Positions 46,305-57,750 of a stretch of DNA of 64,000 nucleotides are shown here, piece by piece (position 1 is the first letter of the stretch; each line of letters opens with the position of its first letter). The stretch spans positions 355,923,234 to 355,987,233 of the forward strand of contig NC_064622.1 in NCBI RefSeq assembly GCF_023898315.1, given 5' to 3'. The stretch is from Schistocerca nitens (lineage: Eukaryota; Arthropoda; Insecta; Orthoptera; Acrididae). A program made the translations under genes and the position numbers. Under the pieces are notes generated by a model. The model was given only the letters and a program-made list of their open reading frames with translations. It was not told the DNA's origin and ran no database searches.

Positions 46305-47880
46305 ATATACATCTACATCTATACCCTGCAAACCACTGTGAAGTGCATGGCAGAGGGCACATCCCATTGTACCAGTTATTAGGGTTTCTTCTCATTCCAT
46401 TCAAATACAGAGTGTGAGAAAAGTGATTGTACCAGTGCATGTGTGTGTGCTGTAATTAATCTGATGATCTCCTCACGATCCCTTTGTGAGCAATAAGCAG
46501 GGGGTCATACTATATTCCTTAAAGTCATCATTTAAAGTTGGTTCTTGAAACTTTGTAAGTAGACTTTCTCGGGATAGCGTACATCTATCTTCGGGAGTCT
46601 GCCAGTTCAGTTTCCGTGGCTCTCTCCAATTGGTCAAACAAACCTGTGACCATTTGTGCCGCTTTTCTCCATATACATTAAGTATCCCGCTTGAGTCCTA
46701 TTTGATACGTGTCCCATGCATGTGAGCAGTGTTCCAGAATGAGTCTTGCAAGTGGTTTGTAAGAAATCTCCTTTGAAGATTAATTGCATTTTCCCAGTAT
46801 TCTACTAATAATCCAAAGTCCACCACCTGCTTTACCCACAACTGCACCTGTGTGATCATTCCATTTCATATCTGCACAAAATGTTACACAGAGGTGTACG
46901 TATGAGTTTACCGATTGATATTAAGTCATAGGATACTATGTTTTTTGTGATGTACACAGTTTTACATGTCTGAACATTTAAAGCAAGTTGCCAATTTAGG
47001 CACCACTTTGAAATCTTGTCAAGGTATGATTGAATATTTGTACACTTATTTTCAGACATTACTTCACTATAGATAATAGTGTCATATGCAAAATGTCTTA
47101 TGCTGCTATTAATATTATCCTCGAGGTCATTAATTTACAACATGAACAGTGAGAGTCCCAACACTTTCTCATTGGGCAAAACCAAAGTTACTTCTGCATC
47201 TGGTTATGACTCTCCATCCAAAATAACATGCTGCATCCTGCCAAGCAAAAAATTCTCAATCTGGTCACAAACTTCACTTGATACCCTATATGATCATACT
47301 TTTGTAAATAAGTATAGATGGGAGCCAAACACTTTTCAGGAATCAAGAAATACTGCACCTACCTGACATCCTTGATCCAAAACTTTCAGAAAAAACTTGA
47401 GAAAAGTGAGAGTTGAGCTTTGGATGATCAATGTTTTCGCAATTCTTGCTGGCTGGTATGGGGCAGGTCATTCTGTTTGAGATACCTCTTTATGTTTGAG
47501 CTCAGAATATGTCCTGATATTCTACAACAAATCACTGTCAAGGAGGTAGGACAGCTGTTCGGTTGATCATTTCTGTCACCTTCCTTGTAAATGGCTGTGA
47601 CTTTTGCTGTCTTCCAACTACTGGGGACAGTTTTTTGTTCAAGATACCTATGATAGCTTATCATTAGAAGAGGGGCTCACTCGCTGCAAATTCAGTGTAG
47701 AATCTGATAGGGATTCCATTGGGCACTAGGGCTTTATTCAGTTTTATTGATCTCAGCTGTTCCTGAACACCCCTGACACTAAAGCCATCTTCACAAGGAA
47801 CATGTTTCCCATTACGAAGCATGCCAGATATGGGTCCATCATGCTTGCTACACACACTGAAACAGCCTGCTATGTCTCAC
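46305..47880 (-). mobile_element. Jockey/CR1-like LINE (minus copy)
   Basis: The 3' terminus is at about 46305 (ACCCTGCAAACCACTGTGAA on the + strand). Minus frames give SYLDKISKWCLNWQLALNVQ, SSWKTAKVTAIYKEGDRN, CCRISGHILSSNIKRYLKQN and VQEQLRSIKLNKALVPNGIP, which is the same RT order as at 41160. Degenerate and 5' truncated. Confidence 0.82.
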
Positions 47881-48799
47881 GGAACATGCTCCTTATTGTG
47901 ATTTGCAATTTTGACATTCTCCTGCAGCATCTGCCACACAAATCACACAGTTTCTTTATGAAAATGGAGGCACATAAAATATGTGTGTTAACTATGTTAT
48001 GAAGTTATTCATTAACTCAATTAAATGTTCAACCTATTTTCGGGTTAAGTTGATTGTATTTGAAGTATAGTGTCTTAACTCCAGTTCGCACATCTGTAAT
48101 ATCCATATTCTCAATGTAGCATTGACTGCCATCACTCAAAAATAACATACTTCATTACATGGACTCCAAGACCAAGATTCATTTTGTAATTTCGTTTGAA
48201 TGGATCAAATTTTTTTCTAAGCTGCTCACCATCATTGAAAAAGATATTTACTGTAAAGCCAAGGGATAAGTCTGCATATTTTACACAAAGTTTCGTAAGA
48301 GCAGTGTGTAACTTGTGTTTACTTTCTGACTTTGACTGGCTGTTTCATTATGATTTCTGGCCACTGGGGAAACACTCCAGTTGTTGGTCTCTGCAACAAG
48401 AATTACTGCAACTACATTACTTAGATAAAGAACATTGATGGTTGCGGGTAATATTTTTATTGAATTAATAAGACAAGCTCTGAATCTTTTAGAAAAAAGC
48501 TGAAAAAAAATTGAGAAGTGGAGGACATGAACTTCACAGCTCGTGATTCTATCGATGCAGCTACAGCTTCATCATGGGGGCCAGTTCTCCCCATAAGGCA
48601 TACACTGTCAAAAGACCGCATCTATATCTGTAATTATTTGATATTTTACTATGGCAAATTGTATCAAAATGATGTGCTTTTGATAGATCCATTGTGTTGT
48701 ATTATTGAAAACATATACTTTCACAGCATGCAGCTTATAACACTAAAAACATCAAATACAATTATCAGTTGTTATATATCACTTCATTATAACAAATCA
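47881..48799. other. Intron 7 segment, no recognised element
   Basis: AT-rich; several frames of 60-95 codons without motif. Confidence 0.5.
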
Positions 48800-49305
48800 T
48801 AGCTAAAATTATGCATTTTCGAGAGATCCTCAATTTGCTGATAATTTGAAACAGCTTATATTCATACCACATACACCATAATAAAGAAAACCAAACAAGT
48901 ATGTAGCTTATCTCAGTACAATATGGCCACTCCTTCCATTATAAACTATTCTCTTGGGTACATACCAATCCAGTGCATGATCAACTATTCTTTTAAACTT
49001 ACACCATAGTTCATCTATGTGCTCCTGTCGTGTGTGATCATTAATATCAGTTTTGATGGGTACGTCCTCAAAGAGGTCAGGTCTGTTTTTGTTGCCATTA
49101 GATCTAATATATTTCCATCATGCATGAGCTTCCAAACTATCTGTTTTTGGAAATTTTCAGAGAAGGCATTTAATAATGTTTTACAGGATGTCTTGTTACA
49201 CCCACTATTAACAAAACTGTAATTTTCCCAGTTGATTGTTAGATGGTTGAAGTCTCCACCAATGATTTTAGAATGACTAGGGAACTTCTGTATAAGCAAA
49301 TTGTT
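48800..49305 (-). pseudogene. LINE endonuclease fragment (minus)
   Basis: The minus strand reads GGDFNHLTINWENYSF, LLNAFSENFQKQIV and ILDLMATKTDL, the AP endonuclease of Jockey-like LINEs, then DELWCKFKRIVDHALDWYVP from the linker to the RT. It joins the piggyBac remnant in the same frame at about 49305. Confidence 0.78.
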
Positions 49306-50915
49306 CTTAGTTTTCTCTCCAGTATTCCTGCCAGTCTTTCCCGTGTCAACCATCTCTTGTGGTGTTACATGTGGTCAGCATCCACACTTCCATTTTGTCA
49401 CACCACTTTATAGCAAGCATTGTATTTGTGCACATAAATTGAAAATCTCCTCGTTCTAGTTTCTTCTGAAGTTTCGACTGGCATGTTGCATCTATTCTTA
49501 TGGGCAGTACCACATGCATTTGTCCCATGACTGTGAAGCCAGGAAAATAAGTCTCGTCTTGGGTACCAGTTGTTGAGGTAGAAGATATGTCCACATTCTA
49601 AACAGGGCTTTATTAGTGCAGCTACTACGTCACCCCTTTCCCCCAAATTGTGGAATTCAGTTTCTGTTGAGTCCCTCTATAAACAATAAAATCTAAGACA
49701 TAGCATGTCTTACAATCACATAATACAAATGTTTTAATTCCGAATCTACTCCGTTTTGATGAAATGAATTGCCTGAAAGATAAGCGTCCTTTGAATAATA
49801 ACAAACTTTCATCAGTGTAGAGTTTCTGATGTGGTATGAACACACAATGGGAAGCTGTATGAACTTTATCGACAGTGTTCCTAATTTTGAACAGTCTGTC
49901 TCCTCCATTAGTGGCAGAGTTGTCACTGAAATGTAACTTTCTCATAAGTAACAAAAAGTGGTCTCTTCACATCAGTTCACCAAAAAATAGAATCTTGAGA
50001 AGAACATCTCTGATCCAGTATTTGCTAATTTTTAGTTTTTTCATGCGAGGCATCAGAAGACAAACAGCTATGAAAATATACATTTCTTCACATCCAGTAT
50101 CTTTACACTTTGATGTTCGAGAATGCACTGATTCTGGAGTATTCTCCTTGGTGAATAAATAAAACAGATTCGTTTCATCAGCTATGTATTTTATCAGTTC
50201 TTCTGTAAAGATTAACATGGAAATTGACAGAATACTTGCCTCATTCCCTATTTGACACATGTCCGTATAGCGTATCATCAAATGCTTGATTAACTGGCCG
50301 AAAATCATTTTCTTTCCAGTTAAATTTATTGCTAAGGCGTGAGTTCTTCGTAGGCATTTCACTATCACTTTTTGAGTCTTGATATTCAGAATAACTAACA
50401 TCTCTTGTTGAAACACGAGACTGTATTGACACCCCTGCTGATGTTTACAGTTTATGACTATAGCTTTCTGATTCTGTAGAAGAGCTGTCAGTTTCGTCAA
50501 GATCAAGTACTTCATCCTCACCGTCGCTCCTTGTAAGAATCTCTGTGATTTCTTCCTCGGTGCACTCACAACACCTTGCCATTTTCGTTGTAAAATACAG
50601 GACCCGAAGAACACTGAACAGAAAATTTTAGTGTGAAGCCTAGGCTCACAACAGATGGTGAATCAGATGGCAAGCTAGTGGCCAGAAATGTGAAATGCTA
50701 CTGAGGCATGGAGCGGGAAGTACCCTGTGCGACTTATCTCGTCATCAGCACTCAGGTAGCGGCGCATCTATACTCGTGCTCAGGGGCCTGCAAACGGGTG
50801 CAACTTAACTTGTCAACAACGCTCGGGGGAAAACTGGCGGTTGCGACTATACTTGTCATCAGCACCTTGGTAGCAGCAGGCAGCATAAGTGAACTCGTCA
50901 ACAGTGGTCAAAGGG
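49306..50915 (-). mobile_element. piggyBac-like element, 3' truncated and degenerate
   Basis: The outer end GGTCAAAGGG abuts TTAA at 50916-50919, which is the piggyBac terminus (CCCTTTGACC) and target. Minus-strand transposase pieces are 50614-49967 (N-terminal region), 49954-49625 (LYTDESLLLFKGRLSF, RFGIKTFVLCDCKTCYVLDF), and 49646-49398 (GHIFYLNNWYPRRDLF, NACGTAHKNR), followed by AIKWCDKMEVWML and MVDTGKTGRNTGEK. The second catalytic Asp (DNWY) is Asn. The C-terminal cysteine-rich domain and 3' end are missing, lost at the junction with LINE sequence. Confidence 0.9.
50721..50915. repeat. Subterminal repeats of the piggyBac-like element
   Basis: Variants of ACTTGTCATCAGCAC/ACTCGTCAACAGTGG occur about every 45 bp (near 50731, 50798, 50848 and 50892, with a weaker one at 50767) up to the terminus. 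Repeats of this sort are expected as transposase-binding sites. Confidence 0.7.
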
Positions 50916-50919
50916 TTAA

Positions 50920-52580
50920 CTAAATTGTAAATGCCACTTTAATACGATGAATTAATTTATGCACAGGGCAGTGGTAACTTCTGAAAATTCACAAAAATGT
51001 ACATTTATTTGCATTGATATACAGTGAAATTCTGGGTGATCTATTTTTTTGGCAGCAACTGTTACTCGTGAGTGCTGATGTGCTATGAAAAAATTGTGCA
51101 TGCTACCTGTGTAGGTACCTTATCTTTTCTCAATTTTTTTTTTTTATTATTGCAGTCAGTACCTCTACCCATAATAGGTTAACACAAGCTGAATTTAGAA
51201 ACCTGCATTGTACAGAAATTAATCACAATTTTTTGGCCATGAAGTGGGATTGACTTTGACTTGAAACATTTCGTAGAAAATGTTCAGTTGCAGTCATCGT
51301 TTCACAGCCTAGCAATACTATGAAAGAATAGCTTTCATTTTGCACAAACTTGAGTTGAAAAGAAATAATACAGAAGTTTTAGTGGAGTAAATATGTGAAT
51401 GTGCAACTTGCAGGTTTCTGAAATTTAACTCTCCCCTCCCCAATATTTAAGGTTAAGTTAAGGAAAATATTGACAATGTGAGTAATGAATGAGAATAATA
51501 ATTGCTCCCATAAGAATTCTGGAAGACAACACATCATTAATGTGTGCAAGCTCAAAGGCATTTCATAGGCAATGCATAGCAGAATAAGAAAGAGAAATTC
51601 AAACTATTTGCGGTTATCAGTATGTATATGGAGTTTGACAGCAACCAACAATGATTGAACATCTCTTACAGAGACGCTCCCTGGGCTTGAGTAGCAGCAA
51701 CTACACACTTCATATTAGATTCTACGCAACCTGGTGTTCACAAGGTGGTGAGAATTTAACTAACAAATGCCGACATTGTGCAAAAAATGCACATTTATGG
51801 ATCAGAATAGTGCATAGATGAAGATCAGTCAGCAATGAAATATTTTTCAGCCAGTATACATACAGTGCAGTTGTCTGCTACTCTCGGAGCATATAGTTTC
51901 TGGATTTTTGAATAACAGTGGCTTCAAATCCTGTGAAGTGTTGCAGCTTAAGATCACAGAAAGATACGTAATCTGTGGCCAACATGGTCAGCTTCAGTTT
52001 ATGTTCAAAATAAAATTAGCTGCAGAATCTGCATTCCTTGTATCTTATTGTGCACAACGTTTCTCGTCATGTTTTGCATATACATTTCGTGAATTGATAT
52101 TTATGGTGACCTCTTTACAATCTTGTCATTGTTGGTTGTAGTTACTATGTCAGTTTATGTATTATAATTTATTTCCTTACATTTGCACAGTGCCATTTCC
52201 GACTACAGATCTTTTGGCTGTGAGGAAGTTCGAAGATTAATTTTCCTTCATCTTTAAAACACGACACCTTCAGTAATAAATACTGTGTATCTGCAGTGTA
52301 CATTTATCTGTAGTTGAAATGTGATAATTTTGTTAATAGCAGATATATCAGTGATTCCAGGTATATTTCCTTCTAATTTAGATCAACACTGAACCCATTT
52401 GTTCCATCCAAGTTCAATGTTACACAATATATTAAGTTCATGAACTGGTTTCTTTTTTTTGAACTAAGGTAAAATTGATCTCCAGTCAGCAAAATTCATA
52501 GTCATCTTTAAACATTTACTACTGAAAGAGAAAAAATCTTGTAAAGGTATCTAGTGAAAGTAAAATTATAGCTGTGATTA
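50920..52580. other. Intron 7 segment, no recognised element
   Basis: AT-rich. No domain or terminal repeats recognised. Confidence 0.5.
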
Positions 52581-52582
52581 TA

Positions 52583-53883
52583 CGAGGTATGTCCTCAAAG
52601 TAAGTTCCATTTGGTTATATAAAACAAATGTGTACAGATACAGAAAAAATATTTATTGTACAAAAATTTACAACTGTTAAACTACATTTCTACATAGCTT
52701 CCAAAATTTTGTAGGCACTTGTCATAGTGTGGCACAAGTTTTTGTATGCCTTCTTCATAGAAGGTTGCTGCCTATGTATTCAACCATGTGGTAACATGGT
52801 CTTTCAGCTCATCATCATCATTGAAGTGTTGACCACCAAGGGCAGATTTTAGGTGTAAGAAGAGATGAAAGTCGCTAGGAGCGATGTCCGGGCTGTACGG
52901 AGGATGATCAAACGAGTTCCAGTGAAATTCTTGTAAGAGTTGTTTGATCATATTTGCCGTGTGAGGTCGGGCATTATCGTGAGAAAAAACAACCAATCCT
53001 CAGCCCTTGTTATATATTGCGCAGCACAATTTCTTAATGGTCTCGTAGTAACCATGTGCATTGATTGTTTGGCCTAGTGGTAAGAAATCAATCAGCAAAA
53101 TGCCTTTTCTCTCCCAAAAAACAGTTCACATGACTTTTCGAGGTGTCAAGATTTGCTTAGGCTTAACCTTCGTTGGGGATGAAGTGTGCCTCCATTCCAT
53201 TGATTGCCGTTTTGTTTCAGGGTGTTGTATGATACCCAAGTTTCATCCCCCGTGACTATCCGAGAAAGAATACCATCACCTTCTTCATTGTAACTTGTCA
53301 AAAACTGAAGTGCACTGCCCATCTGGTGGTTGTTTTTTGTGCAAAAAGTTTGGGTACCAAATGTGAGCAAAGTTTTCCAAATTTCAGTTTTTCAGTAAGA
53401 ATTTCATGAATTAGTGATAGTGAGATTTGCGGAACTTCCATAGTAGCAAGGGAACTAAGTGTAAACTTATGATTGTGCTTAATCTTCTCTTCAATTGTCT
53501 GAACCAGTTCATCAATAACCACAGACGGGTGTCCACTTCGTTCTTCATCCTGCACTTGATCATGTCCTTCATCGAACAATCTGACCCATCTTCTAACCAC
53601 TGAATCACTTACAGCATTTTGTCCGTAAACCTTGCAGATTTGCCGATGAATTTCTTTTGGTTTAACTTTCTGTGCATTTAGAAAACAAATCACAGATCTG
53701 ATTTCACATGCGGCGGGATTTTCAATTACGGCTGCACTACAAAGTACACATTGGCAGCAGCGATCTGAAAATGGCATACATGTCTTCTTGAGTCAGAGTA
53801 ACTGCCGCACATGCTCGGAACTGCAATTGTAGTGCTGCCACGGATAGAAGTAGAAACGGAACTTACTTTGTGGATGACCCTTG
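52583..53883 (-). mobile_element. Mariner element, full length, degenerate (1301 bp)
   Basis: Ends CGAGGTATGTCCTCAAAGTA and the complement of CAAGGGTCATCCACAAAGTA are flanked by TA at 52581-52582 and 53884-53885. Minus-strand transposase pieces cover 53777-53298 (AACEIRSVICFLNAQKVKPK, EIHRQICKVYG, DEERSGHPSVV), 53370-53146 (IVTGDETWVSY, first Asp) and 52996-52772 (HDNARPHTANM and YSPDIAPSDFHLF, 34 residues between the Asp residues). Two or more frameshifts separate them. Confidence 0.93.
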
Positions 53884-53885
53884 TA

Positions 53886-56089
53886 TTTGATAAGTGCATA
53901 CTATGCTTAATAACTGTAACAAATGGTTTTCAGTTTCTGTGTCATATTGTGGAAAATACTACTACTAGAAGTAAAATGAGGAAGTAGGGAGAAGGGGGAG
54001 AGACGATCAGTCACCTATTCTGAGGGTGTGTGAACTGAAGAACAGACATTTTTTTTCGCGTGTGTGCAAATGTTACCTAACACATGTGAGGTGTAAGTCA
54101 TTTTTAGAACAATAACTACAATTCACCAAATATGCGAATGTACTGTGCCATTGTGATGCACAGTCGTCTATTAAGAATGAAAGGACAAGATCATTGACAC
54201 AAGATTATTTTGAAATGTGGTCCATGCTTTGCAAAACCAGCAAACTTGCCTCATTGAATTAGTTTCTATGTTATTGTTGAATTATCAAATGTTTTAGCTC
54301 CTAGCTGTAAGGCACCGAGCAACCCCCGAACATACAGCAGTGGAAATGTCTCAAAGCTAAACAGCTAATTCTTGGATCATGAATTGAAAAGAAGCATATA
54401 ATATTGATTATTCAACCTTTATTCATGTTCACGACAGAGAGCTGTTAAGGAATTTATAATGTATTGTAAGTGCTGCAGTCTGATGGTTGTTAAAGGGCCC
54501 AAAGTGCGTGGTCATTGGTCCACAGCCTGATGGTGTCTGGCTATGCTAATTCAGTTGTTTTCAGTCGGATAGTAGCAACTGCACTTCACAGTTGCTATTT
54601 CATTGTGAATGATGTTTTTTACTCACAGTTGAAAGCAAAGTCATTAAGTGTGTCACAAAATGATGTCCCTTAAGTTTCATTGAGTGACATATTCTGACCA
54701 GTCGACTTTCATTTATGTGTTATACTTTCAAGTCAACTTTATGACGTAAATAATTCTAGATACATCACTGCATTTAGTACTTACTTGTTTCAATTTTTCT
54801 GTATAGCCACAGCTGCACAACTACCCTCACACTGTTTCAAACAGTCGCTAAAACTCAGTTGATGGATAACTTGAAAGCAAACATGATAAAATAAGAACTG
54901 CACCATCCAGAAAGGCCACTGGTTGCAGTTGTGTTTGAAAACCTTCAGTAAATTAAATGTTCTACTAACTACTTGAGGTTATGCCACCCGCACTTCATAC
55001 AAGGCTGTTCCTCTGTTGTTTTTTTATCAATCAGTGACTTGCGACTTTTCTTGTGTATGTTTTGTTTTTCAGGCAATAAGGTCATGGTGGTGTTTGCCAA
55101 AAAGTTATTAATTTTGCAGCATCCTAGTACAAACACCTAATTTCTGTATCTTCTTTTCTGATTTACCTGTGACATACTGACGTCTTTTGTTTTCCCGTTT
55201 TAGTATAATGTTTCTGGATTTGTCCTTATATAACATTGATATTGCTGATAGAAATTTGTATTGCTAAAGAGAACTGTAACCTTTAATAAGGAGGCCATTG
55301 CCATGGAAGTAACTGCTAAGTTTAATATAGTTTTAGAGAACACTGTTAGTGGATGCATTCTGATGGGGACTGCAATAACATATTTGTGTTGTCACCAAAC
55401 TCTCACAAACTTGGTGAATGGAAAATAGAGGCTTCAGTGTTCCAAGGGACATACAATCCAGTGTGTTATCATCCAGCTGTAAATCATGGTAGATGTGTTT
55501 TGGACAGTTGTGTTGCAGGTTCTTATTGATTCTAGAGTATTTCTGAAGGAGAAGGTATTTGTTAATGTTCATGCAATGACTTTTAGGTTATCATGTTCAG
55601 TCAGTGGATATGCATAATTTCCAGCAGGTGGCTGCATTGTTCTAGATAATATCCACTCTTAACGTAATTCGAAAAGTCCGGTGTTGACTTGATGAAAAGT
55701 AAATAACTATTATTCTCTTTCATACTTCCTAGATTTGAATGTTGTTCTTTGTATTAAAATAGCAGTAAAGTCCATATTATTGTTCTGTGGCACCTTTCAA
55801 GGAATAGGAACAGTTTTTCTTTGTGAGGAGTGGTGTAAAATGTTGTTGACCACCATTGAGGATTGATATTCATTGATCCCAGGTTGATTCAAGCTGTTTT
55901 CAATGCTAGAGGTGAGACTTCATTCACATTCACATGTTCATTTTATCATATCCAACTGCTATGGCTTTGCAATCTCCTCCCCCCCCCCCCCTCCCTCACT
56001 CCCCTCTCTCCCCCGCATGCGCGCTTGCTTTTGCTCGTGTTACATATTCTTTGTGCATCATTTGACTTAAAGATATATTCTGTTTAAAG
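53886..56089. other. End of intron 7, no recognised element
   Basis: No recognised transposon. A C-rich tract lies at 55976-56015 close to the exon 8 acceptor. Confidence 0.5.
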
Positions 56090-56360
56090 GTGCTATTGAA
56101 CCTGGTCCTGTGCTGGTACAAAAGACAGCCTATTGTGATGCACATACACCAGCAGAAGCTGAAAGACCTCGCAGTCAAGCTGCATCATCTACACCTCAAA
56201 GTACCAATGGTGGTGGTAGTGGTGGTGCCAGTGGTGGTGGTGGCACTGGTGGTGGTGGTGATGACGATGAAAATCAGAAAATGAAAAAGGCACGAAGAAT
56301 GCTTGCCAAGAAGCGGAGCTCTGTTCCTGTTATTTCAATTCCAACAATACCTCCTGAGAG
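56090..56360 (+). CDS. Br140: Peregrin (BRPF) coding exon 8: end of PHD2, Gly-rich linker, basic block
   Basis: This exon encodes residues 413-502 plus two bases of codon 503 (acceptor TTTAAAG|G, donor GAGAG|GTAAGT). QKTAYCDAHTP supplies the last zinc pair (C428, H431) of PHD2. A linker then follows that is unusual for the family: a run of GGT/GGC codons at about 56209-56262 encodes a Gly/Ser/Ala stretch followed by DDDE, where vertebrates have an acidic linker. The end (MKKARRMLAKKRS through ISIPTIPPER) matches the conserved KMKKARKILAEKR...PCIPPHR block. The next exon is expected to begin with the last base of an Arg codon and was not found in the remaining 7.6 kb. Confidence 0.94.
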
Positions 56361-56944
56361 GTAAGTAAATTATAGCTTTGGATATGTGATGAATAGTCAG
56401 CTGGATTCCTTACTGTCCGTCTTAGTCTTTGCCTCATTCAAATGAAGAAGTGATGAGTTTTGAGATTTTAATATAATTCTATGGTGGTGATGAGAAAGAG
56501 AGTAATGAGGTACAAGTTATATATTTGCTGGGGTTAATTTAACGATGTCACACTGACTCCACACCATAATAGACAATAAGGCAATTGCTGTAATATGCTG
56601 TGCAAAAGTCTTCTTTAAATTGCAGGGTGTAATTTTTTGATAGTAAATTAATAATATTGTCAGCATTCCGGTGATGGTTTGTATATAAAGACCTGTGTTG
56701 TGGTTTAGGGGAAAAAAGTTTCAAGAGTGAAAGTGTAAGATGCAGAAAGCTCATAAAGATGATCATGTAGGTGAATTTGTCGTTTGTAAATAGTTGCATC
56801 TTGGGCAGAATGATAGAGGTACTTTCCATTGGTATTCCATTTGATGTGTCAAGTTATTGCATATGAGGTATTGGTTTCAGGACAGGAAACTTGTTCATTC
56901 AAAGAGGTGTCATTGGATTCTATACACTTCTTTCTTTAAGATGC
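56361..56944. other. Start of intron 8, no recognised element
   Basis: AT-rich; a 93-codon minus frame has no motif. Confidence 0.5.
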
Positions 56945-56946
56945 TA

Positions 56947-57750
56947 CACTGATGAGCCAAAACTTTACGCCACCTGCTTAATAGTGTCTTGTGGAGGTGT
57001 ATGGCACCAGATGTCTGCAGACAGCCCGTAAATTATGGGCCTATAATTTGTGGTTGTGGAGATAGAATCCAGTAGTGTTCTAGATATGTTACATCGGGTT
57101 TAAATGAGAGGAATTTGGTGTCCAAGACTGCCCTTATGACACAGTTTTTTATCATGATGGAAGATGCTGTTGCCATTGAAGAAGAAATCAAGCATGAAAG
57201 GATGCAGTTATTTTCATGTAGCCCACAGCTGCCACAGTGCCTTCAATTACTACATCAGGTCCCATCAAAGACCAGGTGGAAGTATGCTTCAGTATAGTCC
57301 TATAACTGTCAATTTGGTGTTGCAAGAACTTTGATTCATCTGATGAGGAAACACATTTTCATTGATTCGTGGCATTGATGATCCTGTGCCCACTGCAGTT
57401 GTAATTGAGGACGTCATTGGGTCAACATGGGAACACTTGGCGGTCATCTGCGAAGCCACACATTCAAGAATGAGTGCTGAATGATTTGCCCTGAAACACT
57501 TGTGCCTGCATCACCATTGTATTCTGTCATCAGATATGCCACAGATTGTCATCTATTCTGCTTTACAGAGTAGGCAAACCTCCATCCCCAAGTTCTGTGG
57601 TGCCTGTATTACCAACACCTTGGCACCTGTTTGTGATTTCACCACTTTTCATAGATACTTATGGCGGTAGCATGCAGACACTGGCCGCCTTCGCAGTTTC
57701 CAGATGCTGTTCCCAGATGCCAGGCTTTAATAAGCTGCTCTTTGTCAAAT
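56947..57750 (-). mobile_element. Tc1-like element, left part of an interrupted copy
   Basis: The left end CACTGATGAGCCAAAACTTT follows TA at 56945-56946. The sequence tracks a common insect Tc1-like element (GTATGGCACCAGATGTCTGC, GGGTCAACATGGGAACAC, GCCCTGAAACACTTGTGCCT), whose transposase would be on the minus strand, but it is full of deletions and stops. It breaks at 57750 and resumes at about 59140. Confidence 0.75.
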
